A model generated the notes under the pieces. The model saw only the letters and a program-made list of their open reading frames with translations. It was not told the DNA's origin and ran no database searches. Source: Thermoplasmata archaeon (GTDB lineage Archaea; Thermoplasmatota; Thermoplasmata; Thermoplasmatales; Thermoplasmataceae). Taken from it: a stretch of DNA of 5,946 bases. How positions within the stretch are numbered: position 1 is the stretch's first letter; every line of letters starts with the position of its first letter. Shown in pieces: positions 1 to 5,010 of this stretch. Where the stretch lies: NCBI GenBank assembly GCA_021797025.1, contig JAKAAK010000201.1, positions 1 through 5,946 of the forward strand, read 5' to 3'. The position numbers and the translations under genes are program-made.

Positions 1-106
1 CGGATGTAACAATAATGCAATTATGGCAGTCCATCAATTTTTGTTTTATAAGGATTAAATCTTCCTTATTTTTCAATATTGATCCACCTATCTTTACAAC
101 TTGCAT
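1..106 (-). CDS. Amino-acid kinase family protein, probably aspartokinase (N-terminal fragment)
   Basis: Only the first 35 codons lie in the window; the gene runs off the left edge. The reading frame is open from an ATG at 106-104. The protein starts M-Q-V-V and continues with K5-I-G-G-S-I-L11, the Lys-Gly-Gly phosphate-binding loop that opens amino-acid kinase domains. The segment I31-I-V-T-S35 sits where aspartokinases have their second strand ending in V(V/T)SA, and the spacing of about 26 residues from the GGS loop fits aspartokinase. If so, it would phosphorylate aspartate in the lysine/threonine/methionine pathway. Acetylglutamate, aminoadipate, UMP and isopentenyl-phosphate kinases begin similarly and cannot be excluded from so short a piece. 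A TATA box about 34 nt upstream supports this start and implies a transcript separate from the glcD-glcF operon behind it. Confidence 0.6.
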   Translation of the reverse strand, partial: MQVVKIGGSILKNKEDLILIKQKLMDCHNCIIVTS

Positions 107-136
107 TTTATCACTTTTATTTTGTATGGCACTTCA

Positions 137-145
137 CTATAAATG
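137..145 (-). promoter_or_regulatory. TATA box of the amino-acid kinase gene
   Basis: On the minus strand this reads CATTTATAG, preceded by the A-rich stretch ATAAAA that could act as a BRE. Its centre lies about 34 nt before the ATG at 106, which predicts transcription starting near 114-116 and a leader of about 10 nt or less. No Shine-Dalgarno motif lies between it and the ATG. Inferred from sequence and spacing only. Confidence 0.5.
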
Positions 146-207
146 TTTTATGAAACCATTATATAACTAAATGAGGCAGAGTAATTTATTATACATCCAT
201 GTTATAA

Positions 208-222
208 ATTAACACTGTTAAT
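208..222. repeat. Perfect 15-bp palindrome, operator-like
   Basis: The sequence is ATTAACA-C-TGTTAAT: two 7-bp arms that are exact reverse complements around one central base. It lies between the end of glcF and the TATA box of the kinase gene. The one-base centre makes it more like a dimeric regulator site than a strong RNA hairpin, although a 6-bp stem with a 3-nt loop is possible. It begins about 20 bp past the glcF stop, so a role in ending the glcD-glcF transcript is an alternative, but no clear oligo-T follows it on the minus strand. Confidence 0.4.
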
Positions 223-242
223 AAGGGATTTTTCCATGTATT

Positions 243-1448
243 TTATTGGTCTAGAACCATTTTTCCAACGAACTCAGAAAAATCCATGACCCTGCTGTCA
301 TATGCCAGGTTGTTATAGCATAGGGGGCATATGGTAACAATATTATCAGATTTTTTCTTTAAGTCCATATACCTCTGCATAGATACCTTTTTTGCAGTAT
401 CAGGAAATAGTAGTTCATCGGGACCACCACAGCACATATTCAATTTTCCATGTCTATCCGGCATACTAACATCTGTTATGGAATTCAGTATATCCAGTGC
501 CCTGAACCCATTATTATGTAATCCCATATGGCATGGCTCCTGAACTGTAATACCTTCTCTGTACTTTCTATAATTAAGATTCAGAAGATCAGTGTAATAA
601 ACCACCTCAATATGGAAATCCGGAACATATTCAGGATATAGATTTTTAAGCAAATCATATGTATGGGGATCTATCGTTATTATTTTCTTTATTCCATTTT
701 TCATAAGGAATTCATATACCTTCCTGGCATATTCACGGAAATCTTCTATGTATCCGAGGTCGTATAGAAACATCCCGGGATATGGTTCATTCTTTCCCAG
801 ATATCCAAATTCGATCCCTGATTTTTTAAGTAAATCCACGATATTCCGCAGATCATTATTCATGGTCTTCATCAGGTTCCTGTCATAAAAATGCCTTGAC
901 AGCCTGATCAGTGGAATATGGTTTTTCATTGCAGATGCAACGCTTCTTACTATATTTTCATCTATATACTTCCTGATTCTGTTTATGGCCCTTGTATATG
1001 GCATCATCTGGTACATATGCCCGGTAATAATCACCGTGCTGCTCCGGGGAAAATCTATATCCTTAGCCCAATCAGCAGCCTCTTCTTTAAGTCCCAGCGG
1101 ATTTTCATATTTTAAAATGCTTTCCCTTATGAGATTGGCTACAGGGTTTATATCTCTTTTTACATCACTGACAATGAGCTCCCTCATGAGTTCACTGACT
1201 ATACCGGCATTCACACCGGCGGGGCATACATTTACACAGGCATAACAGTCAAGGCAGGAGTAAAAAGAATCACCCAGTTCCATCTGGGTATCAGGATTCT
1301 TCAATGCAAAGTCAGCGAGGATAACCCTTCCCCGGGCACCGAAAACAGAATTGTACCGGTTAGCATCCAGGGTAGGGCATACACTCTCACAGAATCCACA
1401 GCTGATGCATTTTTCTGTTATGTTTTCAATTTTTTCAATCAGGTTCAT
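243..1448 (-). CDS. glcF: GlcF/HdrD-like iron-sulfur subunit of a 2-hydroxyacid dehydrogenase
   Basis: Predicted electron-transfer subunit that takes electrons from the FAD protein encoded just upstream and passes them on, probably to membrane quinone. The 401-residue protein has an N-terminal ferredoxin-like domain with two cysteine sets, C14-C17-C20-C24-P and C65-C68-C71-C75-P, each typical of a [4Fe-4S] cluster. Two CCG-type domains follow. The second is intact, with C306, C339-C340-G-G, C374 and C377 in the usual spacing for a non-cubane [4Fe-4S] cluster. The first keeps the fold-like pattern but has lost its ligands: the usual Gly-Cys is G143-H144, the CCG is Y223-P-G225, and the Cys-x-x-Cys is D260-P-H-T263. 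The ATG start overlaps the glcD stop by 14 nt, so translation is probably coupled. No membrane segment or signal peptide is evident. Family assignment is firm, but the substrate of the complex is not. An Hdr-like subunit D or lactate-dehydrogenase Fe-S subunit is the alternative name. Confidence 0.85.
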   Translation of the reverse strand: MNLIEKIENITEKCISCGFCESVCPTLDANRYNSVFGARGRVILADFALKNPDTQMELGDSFYSCLDCYACVNVCPAGVNAGIVSELMRELIVSDVKRDINPVANLIRESILKYENPLGLKEEAADWAKDIDFPRSSTVIITGHMYQMMPYTRAINRIRKYIDENIVRSVASAMKNHIPLIRLSRHFYDRNLMKTMNNDLRNIVDLLKKSGIEFGYLGKNEPYPGMFLYDLGYIEDFREYARKVYEFLMKNGIKKIITIDPHTYDLLKNLYPEYVPDFHIEVVYYTDLLNLNYRKYREGITVQEPCHMGLHNNGFRALDILNSITDVSMPDRHGKLNMCCGGPDELLFPDTAKKVSMQRYMDLKKKSDNIVTICPLCYNNLAYDSRVMDFSEFVGKMVLDQ

Positions 1449-2847
1449 AAAAAATCTTACCCCTGTTCAGTATATTATTGGGATCGAATACCTTTTTGAT
1501 TGATTTCATGATTTCCAGCGTGTAAAGAGAATCCCTTTCCAAGTATTCCTCATACAGAAGCCGGTTCTTTTCAGTGCCTATTCCATGCTCTGCGGAAACA
1601 GATCCACTGTGTTTTATGGCTACCTTTGCTATATCCATCTGGAGTTTCTCCATCTTTTTTCTTCCATCTTCTGTGTTGTCCATGAAGATGTTTGCATGAA
1701 TGTTGCCATCACCAATATGACCAAATAATGTTGCCTTCATCCTGCTATCACTGACACATTTTTCTATTTCCCTCATGGCACCTGCAAGTTCACTGGATGG
1801 GACTATCACGTCACCGATAACAACCAGCTGGTTGTTATTTTCACGTAATGATAACAGGGCAGAATATGCTCCCTTTCTGGCTGTGTAAATCTCATCCATC
1901 CTTGATTGGTCAGTTATTACCATGACATTATCCGTGAATTCTTTCATTATATTTTTTACACTATCTATCTTCCTTTTCAGGGCTTTTGCAGGACTATCAA
2001 CATCAATCATGAGAAGAAACTGTGTGTATACTGGTATTTTTATACCCATCCCCTTCCTTATGGAATTGATTGTACCCAGGTCCATGAACTCTGCAATAAG
2101 TGGCGTGATCCCGTTACTTTTTATTTTGTCCATGGATTTTCCAACGCTTTCAATATCCCTATAAAAACCTATGAGCTTTGCGGTAGCTTCCGGCAAAGGC
2201 TCTATTTTCAGTATTGCCTTTGTAATCACTCCAAGTGTTCCCTCGCTGCCGATCATAAGGGCGGTAAGATCATATCCTGCACTTCTTTTCAGGGTGTATT
2301 CACCTGTTCTGATGATATGCCCATCCGGAATGACAACATCCATGCCCAGTACCCATTCCTTGGTTGCGCCATATCTCACGGCCCTAAGGCCTCCGGCATT
2401 GGTCGATAAGGAACCACCAATAGTTGAGGCTCTGGAACTGGCCGGGTCTGGAGGATAAAAGAAGTTATATTTTTTCAATTCCTGGTTCAACGCATCTATT
2501 CTAACTCCAGGCTCACAGACAGCATATCTGGAGGATGTATTGATTTCCAGTATTCTATTTAAATTCATGGTGCTTATTATAAGACCGTTGAATCCACTGA
2601 CCGACGAACCTGTGAGCGATGTTCCACCGCTTCGTACCGTTACATCTATTCTGTAGCTATTGCAGACACCCAGAATTTTTGAAATATCATCCTGTGTATC
2701 CGGCAGGCAAATTGCCAGTGGTAATTTACCCTTTATGTAGGAAGCATCCTTCATGAATGGTATTAGCTCTTCCTCTGTGGTAAGGATCTTTTTCTGTCCT
2801 ATCTTTGAAATAATTTCTGTTATGGCATCTTTTTCCGCCTTCTGCAT
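1435..2847 (-). CDS. glcD: FAD-linked 2-hydroxyacid dehydrogenase (glycolate oxidase/D-lactate dehydrogenase GlcD)
   Basis: Flavoprotein predicted to oxidise a D-2-hydroxy acid (glycolate, D-lactate or similar) to the 2-oxo acid. The 470 residues match the usual GlcD length. The N-terminal half is a PCMH-type FAD-binding domain: R72-S-G-G-T-S-L-T-G80 contacts the FAD pyrophosphate, and Y131-P-P-D-P135 with the following S-S-R and T142-I-G-G-S-L-S-T-N-A-G-G153 is the family signature. The C-terminal FAD-oxidase domain contains H377-I-G-D-G-N-I-H384, N386 and E420-H421-G422. In the related D-2-hydroxyglutarate dehydrogenase the equivalent His, His and Glu bind a metal and the following His is the base, so the active site looks complete. 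It is the first gene of an operon with glcF. No GlcE-like third subunit is present, which is common outside E. coli-type systems. The ATG start is supported by a TATA box about 37 nt upstream. Exact substrate is not determinable; 2-hydroxyglutarate or a longer hydroxy acid is possible. Confidence 0.88.
   Translation of the reverse strand: MQKAEKDAITEIISKIGQKKILTTEEELIPFMKDASYIKGKLPLAICLPDTQDDISKILGVCNSYRIDVTVRSGGTSLTGSSVSGFNGLIISTMNLNRILEINTSSRYAVCEPGVRIDALNQELKKYNFFYPPDPASSRASTIGGSLSTNAGGLRAVRYGATKEWVLGMDVVIPDGHIIRTGEYTLKRSAGYDLTALMIGSEGTLGVITKAILKIEPLPEATAKLIGFYRDIESVGKSMDKIKSNGITPLIAEFMDLGTINSIRKGMGIKIPVYTQFLLMIDVDSPAKALKRKIDSVKNIMKEFTDNVMVITDQSRMDEIYTARKGAYSALLSLRENNNQLVVIGDVIVPSSELAGAMREIEKCVSDSRMKATLFGHIGDGNIHANIFMDNTEDGRKKMEKLQMDIAKVAIKHSGSVSAEHGIGTEKNRLLYEEYLERDSLYTLEIMKSIKKVFDPNNILNRGKIFYEPD
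1459..1464 (-). promoter_or_regulatory. Possible ribosome binding site of glcF
   Basis: The minus strand reads AGGGGT 10 nt before the glcF ATG, inside the end of glcD. It is an imperfect match to the archaeal anti-Shine-Dalgarno complement GGAGGTGA. It fits an internal operon gene that cannot use leaderless initiation. Confidence 0.4.
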
Positions 2848-2878
2848 GATAAATGTAAATCATTACCATTATTAAGCC

Positions 2879-2889
2879 TTTTTATATTT
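2879..2889 (-). promoter_or_regulatory. TATA box of the glcD-glcF operon
   Basis: The minus strand reads AAATATAAAAA, centred about 37 nt before the glcD ATG, which predicts a leader of about 10 nt. No Shine-Dalgarno motif occurs between it and the ATG. It lies in the 89-bp divergent region shared with the transporter gene, so one regulator could control both directions. The glcD TATA box is the transporter-distal side's only strong AT element. Confidence 0.45.
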
Positions 2890-2902
2890 CTGATTCAGTT
2901 TA

Positions 2903-2916
2903 GAAATGTTTATAAT
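2903..2916 (+). promoter_or_regulatory. BRE/TATA promoter of the MFS transporter (leaderless)
   Basis: The sequence GAAATG-TTTATAAT reads as a purine-rich BRE followed by a good archaeal TATA box. The TATA centre is about 25 nt before the transporter ATG, so transcription should begin at or within a base or two of the start codon. The absence of any Shine-Dalgarno motif agrees with a leaderless mRNA. Confidence 0.6.
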
Positions 2917-2935
2917 AATCACCGGTTTACTGATT
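2917..2935. repeat. Short inverted repeat between TATA box and transporter start
   Basis: AATCA (2917-2921) and TGATT (2931-2935) form 5-bp arms around a 9-bp spacer that holds the palindrome ACCGGT. The position, between the TATA box and the predicted transcription start, is where archaeal repressors commonly bind. Arms this short can arise by chance in AT-rich DNA, so this is only a candidate operator. Confidence 0.25.
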
Positions 2936-2936
2936 T

Positions 2937-4292
2937 ATGGAGACAAACACTGTTGCCGATTATGTTTACACTCATAACAATGTTAAAGGCATGTATATGG
3001 TTTTAATTGCATCGGCCAGTGTATTTCTGGATGTATGGGATTTGACCGCATTCGGATTTGTGCTTACCTTCTTCAAGGCTACTTTCCTGCCTACAGGATT
3101 AATTCTGGGCCTCTCTGTTGCTGCTGCTAATATAGGTGCCATTGCAGGAGCTATTTTCGGTGGATATCTTACTGACAAGTTCGGGAGAAAGAGGCTTTTG
3201 ATTTATAATATGGTTGTTTTCGTGGTTTTCTCATTTCTTATTGCGATTTCTACAGACATATTCCAGTTCATTGCCTTCAGGCTGATAATGGGATTCTCTA
3301 TTGGAAGCGATGTGGCAACAGGATTTTCATACATATATGAATACATAAGCAAAAGTCAGAGAAACCGTTACTACTCACTCTGGGCATACAGCTTTTCTGT
3401 GGTTGCACTTGTTGCGGTAGGTTCTGTATTCCTTCTCACAGGGGAAATCAAAAACGACTCGGTGTGGCGTTATATCTTCGTAATAGGCGGCATATTTGCA
3501 GCCATTATACTTTTACTGAGAACAAAGATTACTGAAACACCTGTATGGTTGTATGGCAGTGGAAAATACAGGGAAACTAAGGATGTTGTAAAGAAAGTAT
3601 ACGGTGAGGACCTTGATATAGATGATAGTAGCAAAAGAGAACACATAACTTTAAAAAATCTTATCAAGCTATTTCATAGGGGATGGAATCGGGAGCTCAT
3701 ATTTACATTTTCACTGAATGGCATAGTCGGATTTATTGGATGGGGATTTGCCTTTTACATTACCTACATGCTTGCACTGTTAAAATTCCTAGCCTTCTAC
3801 CAGATACTGGAGGCGGATGCAATTATATACACGTTCGGTTTTCTAGGGGCCTTCTTATCCCCGTACCTTGCAAAACGTTTCGGTATATATAGATCCTCTG
3901 TTTTTCCTGCTGTAGTGGCTTCCATATCCATATTCGCTTTATTTCTCACATTTGATCATGTTCTTCCGGTATACTTTGTTATTCCGCTTTCCATTATAAT
4001 AATATTCATGAATTATTCAGGGCCCATGGCTTATAATGCTGTGTTAAATGAATTCATACCCACCTCCTTAAGGGGAGTCGGTAATGGGTGGAATTACATG
4101 TTCAATAAAATAACAGAGGCAGTCAGCGGTCTCACTGCGGGAGCAATACTTGTAATAGTAGGATTAAGATTCAATACGATCATCCTATTTTTTATAGTGT
4201 TTTCATTTACCATTATAGCCCTGATTGCTGGTAGAAAAGGTTATTTCAGAAATCACAGTGTTTCGGATTTCCACACCTCTCCTGAGGAATAA
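2937..4292 (+). CDS. MFS transporter, probably proton-coupled carboxylate (or sugar) uptake
   Basis: Integral membrane carrier of the major facilitator superfamily, 451 residues with hydrophobic stretches consistent with about 12 transmembrane segments. Helix 1 carries acidic residues D32 and D35 in F-L-D-V-W-D-L-T, similar to the acidic helix-1 motif of aromatic-acid/metabolite:proton symporters. The loop G75-G-Y-L-T-D-K-F-G-R-K-R86 is the MFS signature between helices 2 and 3. R115-x3-G119-x3-G123 in helix 4 is the second conserved motif. After helix 6, E-T-P-V-W-L begins a charged cytoplasmic loop as in sugar and organic-acid porters, and P-T-S-L-R-G-V-G-N-G after helix 10 repeats the second-half signature. 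The gene is divergent from glcD-glcF with only 89 bp between starts, so import of the hydroxy acid oxidised by GlcD is the favoured inference. A sugar or other metabolite remains possible. Its last 40 bp overlap the end of moaE on the other strand. Confidence 0.85.
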   Translation: METNTVADYVYTHNNVKGMYMVLIASASVFLDVWDLTAFGFVLTFFKATFLPTGLILGLSVAAANIGAIAGAIFGGYLTDKFGRKRLLIYNMVVFVVFSFLIAISTDIFQFIAFRLIMGFSIGSDVATGFSYIYEYISKSQRNRYYSLWAYSFSVVALVAVGSVFLLTGEIKNDSVWRYIFVIGGIFAAIILLLRTKITETPVWLYGSGKYRETKDVVKKVYGEDLDIDDSSKREHITLKNLIKLFHRGWNRELIFTFSLNGIVGFIGWGFAFYITYMLALLKFLAFYQILEADAIIYTFGFLGAFLSPYLAKRFGIYRSSVFPAVVASISIFALFLTFDHVLPVYFVIPLSIIIIFMNYSGPMAYNAVLNEFIPTSLRGVGNGWNYMFNKITEAVSGLTAGAILVIVGLRFNTIILFFIVFSFTIIALIAGRKGYFRNHSVSDFHTSPEE

Positions 4293-4666
4293 ATTTCTTT
4301 TTTCCATATGGGTGGTATTACCTTTATTTGGTCTATAATGTAATGGCAGGCAAGAAACGCATCCTCTCTATGAACTGCAGATACAGCTATGCCGACTGAA
4401 TCCTCCTTTAGATTCACCCTGCCTGTACGCTGTACAACCGAGGCGTCAATTATTGAATACTTATTTTTAGCTTCTTCTATAATTTCACCTATCTTTTTCA
4501 GTGCCATTTCATCATAGGCTTCATAGAAAAGTGCAATAATGTCTCCGGATGTTTCATCCTCCGATCTCACAGTTCCAAAAAATGATACAACAGCACCTGC
4601 ACTGTTACTTTTTACACTGTCAATGATCTCCATAGGATCAATTTTTTGAGCCTGTATCCTAATCAT
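4253..4666 (-). CDS. moaE: Molybdopterin synthase catalytic subunit MoaE
   Basis: Large subunit of molybdopterin synthase, which with thiocarboxylated MoaD inserts two sulfurs into cyclic pyranopterin monophosphate to make molybdopterin. The 137 residues fit the family (150 in E. coli). Visible motifs: G24-A-V-V-S-F-F-G-T-V-R34, the L-F-Y-E-A-Y segment 46-51, H99-R100 in A-V-H-R, and K115 followed by P118-P-I-W-K122-K-E124. K115 and K122 have the same 7-residue spacing as catalytic K119 and K126 of the E. coli enzyme. The H-R-x-G motif is Q79-R-T-G, a mild deviation. I place the start at the ATG at 4666, not at the in-frame TTG at 4684, because a TATA box 26 nt upstream predicts transcription starting at that ATG and the TTG would lie ahead of it. 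No moaD is in the window, so the partner must be elsewhere. Its end overlaps the transporter gene convergently by 40 bp. Confidence 0.93.
   Translation of the reverse strand: MIRIQAQKIDPMEIIDSVKSNSAGAVVSFFGTVRSEDETSGDIIALFYEAYDEMALKKIGEIIEEAKNKYSIIDASVVQRTGRVNLKEDSVGIAVSAVHREDAFLACHYIIDQIKVIPPIWKKEIYSSGEVWKSETL
4294..4303 (+). terminator. Oligo-T terminator after the MFS gene
   Basis: TTTCTTTTTT begins one base after the transporter stop codon. Archaeal RNA polymerase ends transcription at such T-runs without needing a hairpin. The site lies inside the convergent moaE coding region, where it reads as the Trp-Lys-Lys-Glu segment on the opposite strand, so the base run may be partly imposed by that protein sequence. 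Confidence 0.4.
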
Positions 4667-4691
4667 ATCAATAATAATATCCAATTGATAT
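4665..4691. repeat. 7-bp inverted repeat across the moaE promoter
   Basis: ATATCAA (4665-4671) and TTGATAT (4685-4691) are exact reverse complements separated by 13 bp. One arm overlaps the moaE start codon and predicted transcription start, the other overlaps its TATA box. A protein bound here would block transcription, so an operator is a reasonable guess. The arms are AT-rich, which lowers the significance. Confidence 0.35.
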
Positions 4692-4695
4692 AAAT
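4689..4695 (-). promoter_or_regulatory. TATA box of moaE (leaderless)
   Basis: The minus strand reads ATTTATA, centred 26 nt before the moaE ATG at 4666. That spacing predicts a leaderless transcript and decides the start codon. No Shine-Dalgarno motif is present. Confidence 0.55.
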
Positions 4696-4705
4696 AATTT
4701 TAACT

Positions 4706-4789
4706 ATGAATAATGAAAGTCCCAAGCCCTGGCTTAGCTGGAAATCAGTGTACTTAGAGGTAAAACAAAAAATAGATATAGGTATGTAG
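4706..4789 (+). CDS. Doubtful 27-residue small ORF upstream of the ferredoxin gene
   Basis: An ATG-to-TAG frame encodes 27 residues beginning M-N-N-E-S-P-K-P-W-L-S-W and ending K-I-D-I-G-M. It stops 11 nt before the ferredoxin ATG, on the same strand. The amphipathic composition with two tryptophans looks more protein-like than most random frames here, and the rest of the spacer has no better explanation. Against it: no clear Shine-Dalgarno motif, a TATA-like element too close to its start, and the putative ferredoxin TATA box lying inside its 3' end. I recognise no family. It may be a leader peptide, a small protein, a remnant or chance. Confidence 0.2.
   Translation: MNNESPKPWLSWKSVYLEVKQKIDIGM
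4773..4780 (+). promoter_or_regulatory. Likely TATA box of the ferredoxin-reductase operon
   Basis: TAGATATA preceded by the A-rich stretch AAAACAAAAA (possible BRE) is centred about 24 nt before the ferredoxin ATG. The spacing predicts a leaderless or nearly leaderless mRNA, which fits the lack of a Shine-Dalgarno motif before that ATG. The TATA match is weaker than that of the transporter gene. Confidence 0.45.
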
Positions 4790-4800
4790 CTTTTACGCTT

Positions 4801-5010
4801 ATGGAAGTGAAGGTTAAGAGCGAGATGGACATAGACAGAGGACTTTGCGATTACTGTGGAGCCTGTGTTGGAATGTGTCCAACTGATGCGATTAATTTGG
4901 ATGAAACAGTTATTGCCATAAATGAGGATAAGTGCATTAAGTGCGAATTTTGTGTTATAGGTTGCCCCACGGGAGCAATATCGGCGGAGTGGTTCCATGC
5001 TAAATTATGA
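4801..5010 (+). CDS. 2[4Fe-4S] ferredoxin, probable electron donor to geranylgeranyl reductase
   Basis: Small soluble electron carrier of 69 residues with two complete [4Fe-4S] motifs: C16-x2-C19-x2-C22-x3-C26-P and C45-x2-C48-x2-C51-x3-C55-P. The pseudo-twofold arrangement is that of a bacterial-type 2[4Fe-4S] ferredoxin. It lacks the long N-terminal zinc-binding extension found in the main ferredoxins of Thermoplasma and Sulfolobus, so it is unlikely to be the general cellular ferredoxin. Its stop overlaps the start of the geranylgeranyl reductase by 14 nt. In Methanosarcina acetivorans a ferredoxin encoded next to the reductase is its specific reductant, and the same role is inferred here. 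The ATG is chosen because a TATA box lies about 24 nt upstream and the cysteine motifs begin 15 residues in, a normal distance. Confidence 0.9.
   Translation: MEVKVKSEMDIDRGLCDYCGACVGMCPTDAINLDETVIAINEDKCIKCEFCVIGCPTGAISAEWFHAKL
4986..4989 (+). promoter_or_regulatory. Ribosome binding site of the geranylgeranyl reductase gene
   Basis: GGAG, continuing as GGAGTGGT, ends 7 nt before the ATG at 4997 and matches the archaeal Shine-Dalgarno GGAGGTGA well. It lies inside the ferredoxin gene and supports the overlapping start. Confidence 0.55.

Noticed and set aside
171..212. 13-codon ATG frame in the spacer behind glcF, on the plus strand
   Set aside because: Too short, without Shine-Dalgarno or downstream partner, and overlapping the palindrome; nothing supports coding.
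1906..2409. 167-codon plus-strand open frame inside glcD
   Set aside because: It is antisense to the conserved FAD-binding region of GlcD, is rich in Cys and His as expected from a shadow frame, and has no promoter or motif.
4667..4684. Extension of MoaE by six residues to an in-frame TTG at 4684
   Set aside because: The TATA box at 4689-4695 would place the transcription start downstream of the TTG, and the added residues are outside the conserved domain. The ATG at 4666 matches a leaderless start.
4663..4998. 111-codon open frame on the minus strand across the ferredoxin gene
   Set aside because: It lies antisense to a ferredoxin with two complete cysteine motifs and shows no recognisable domain.
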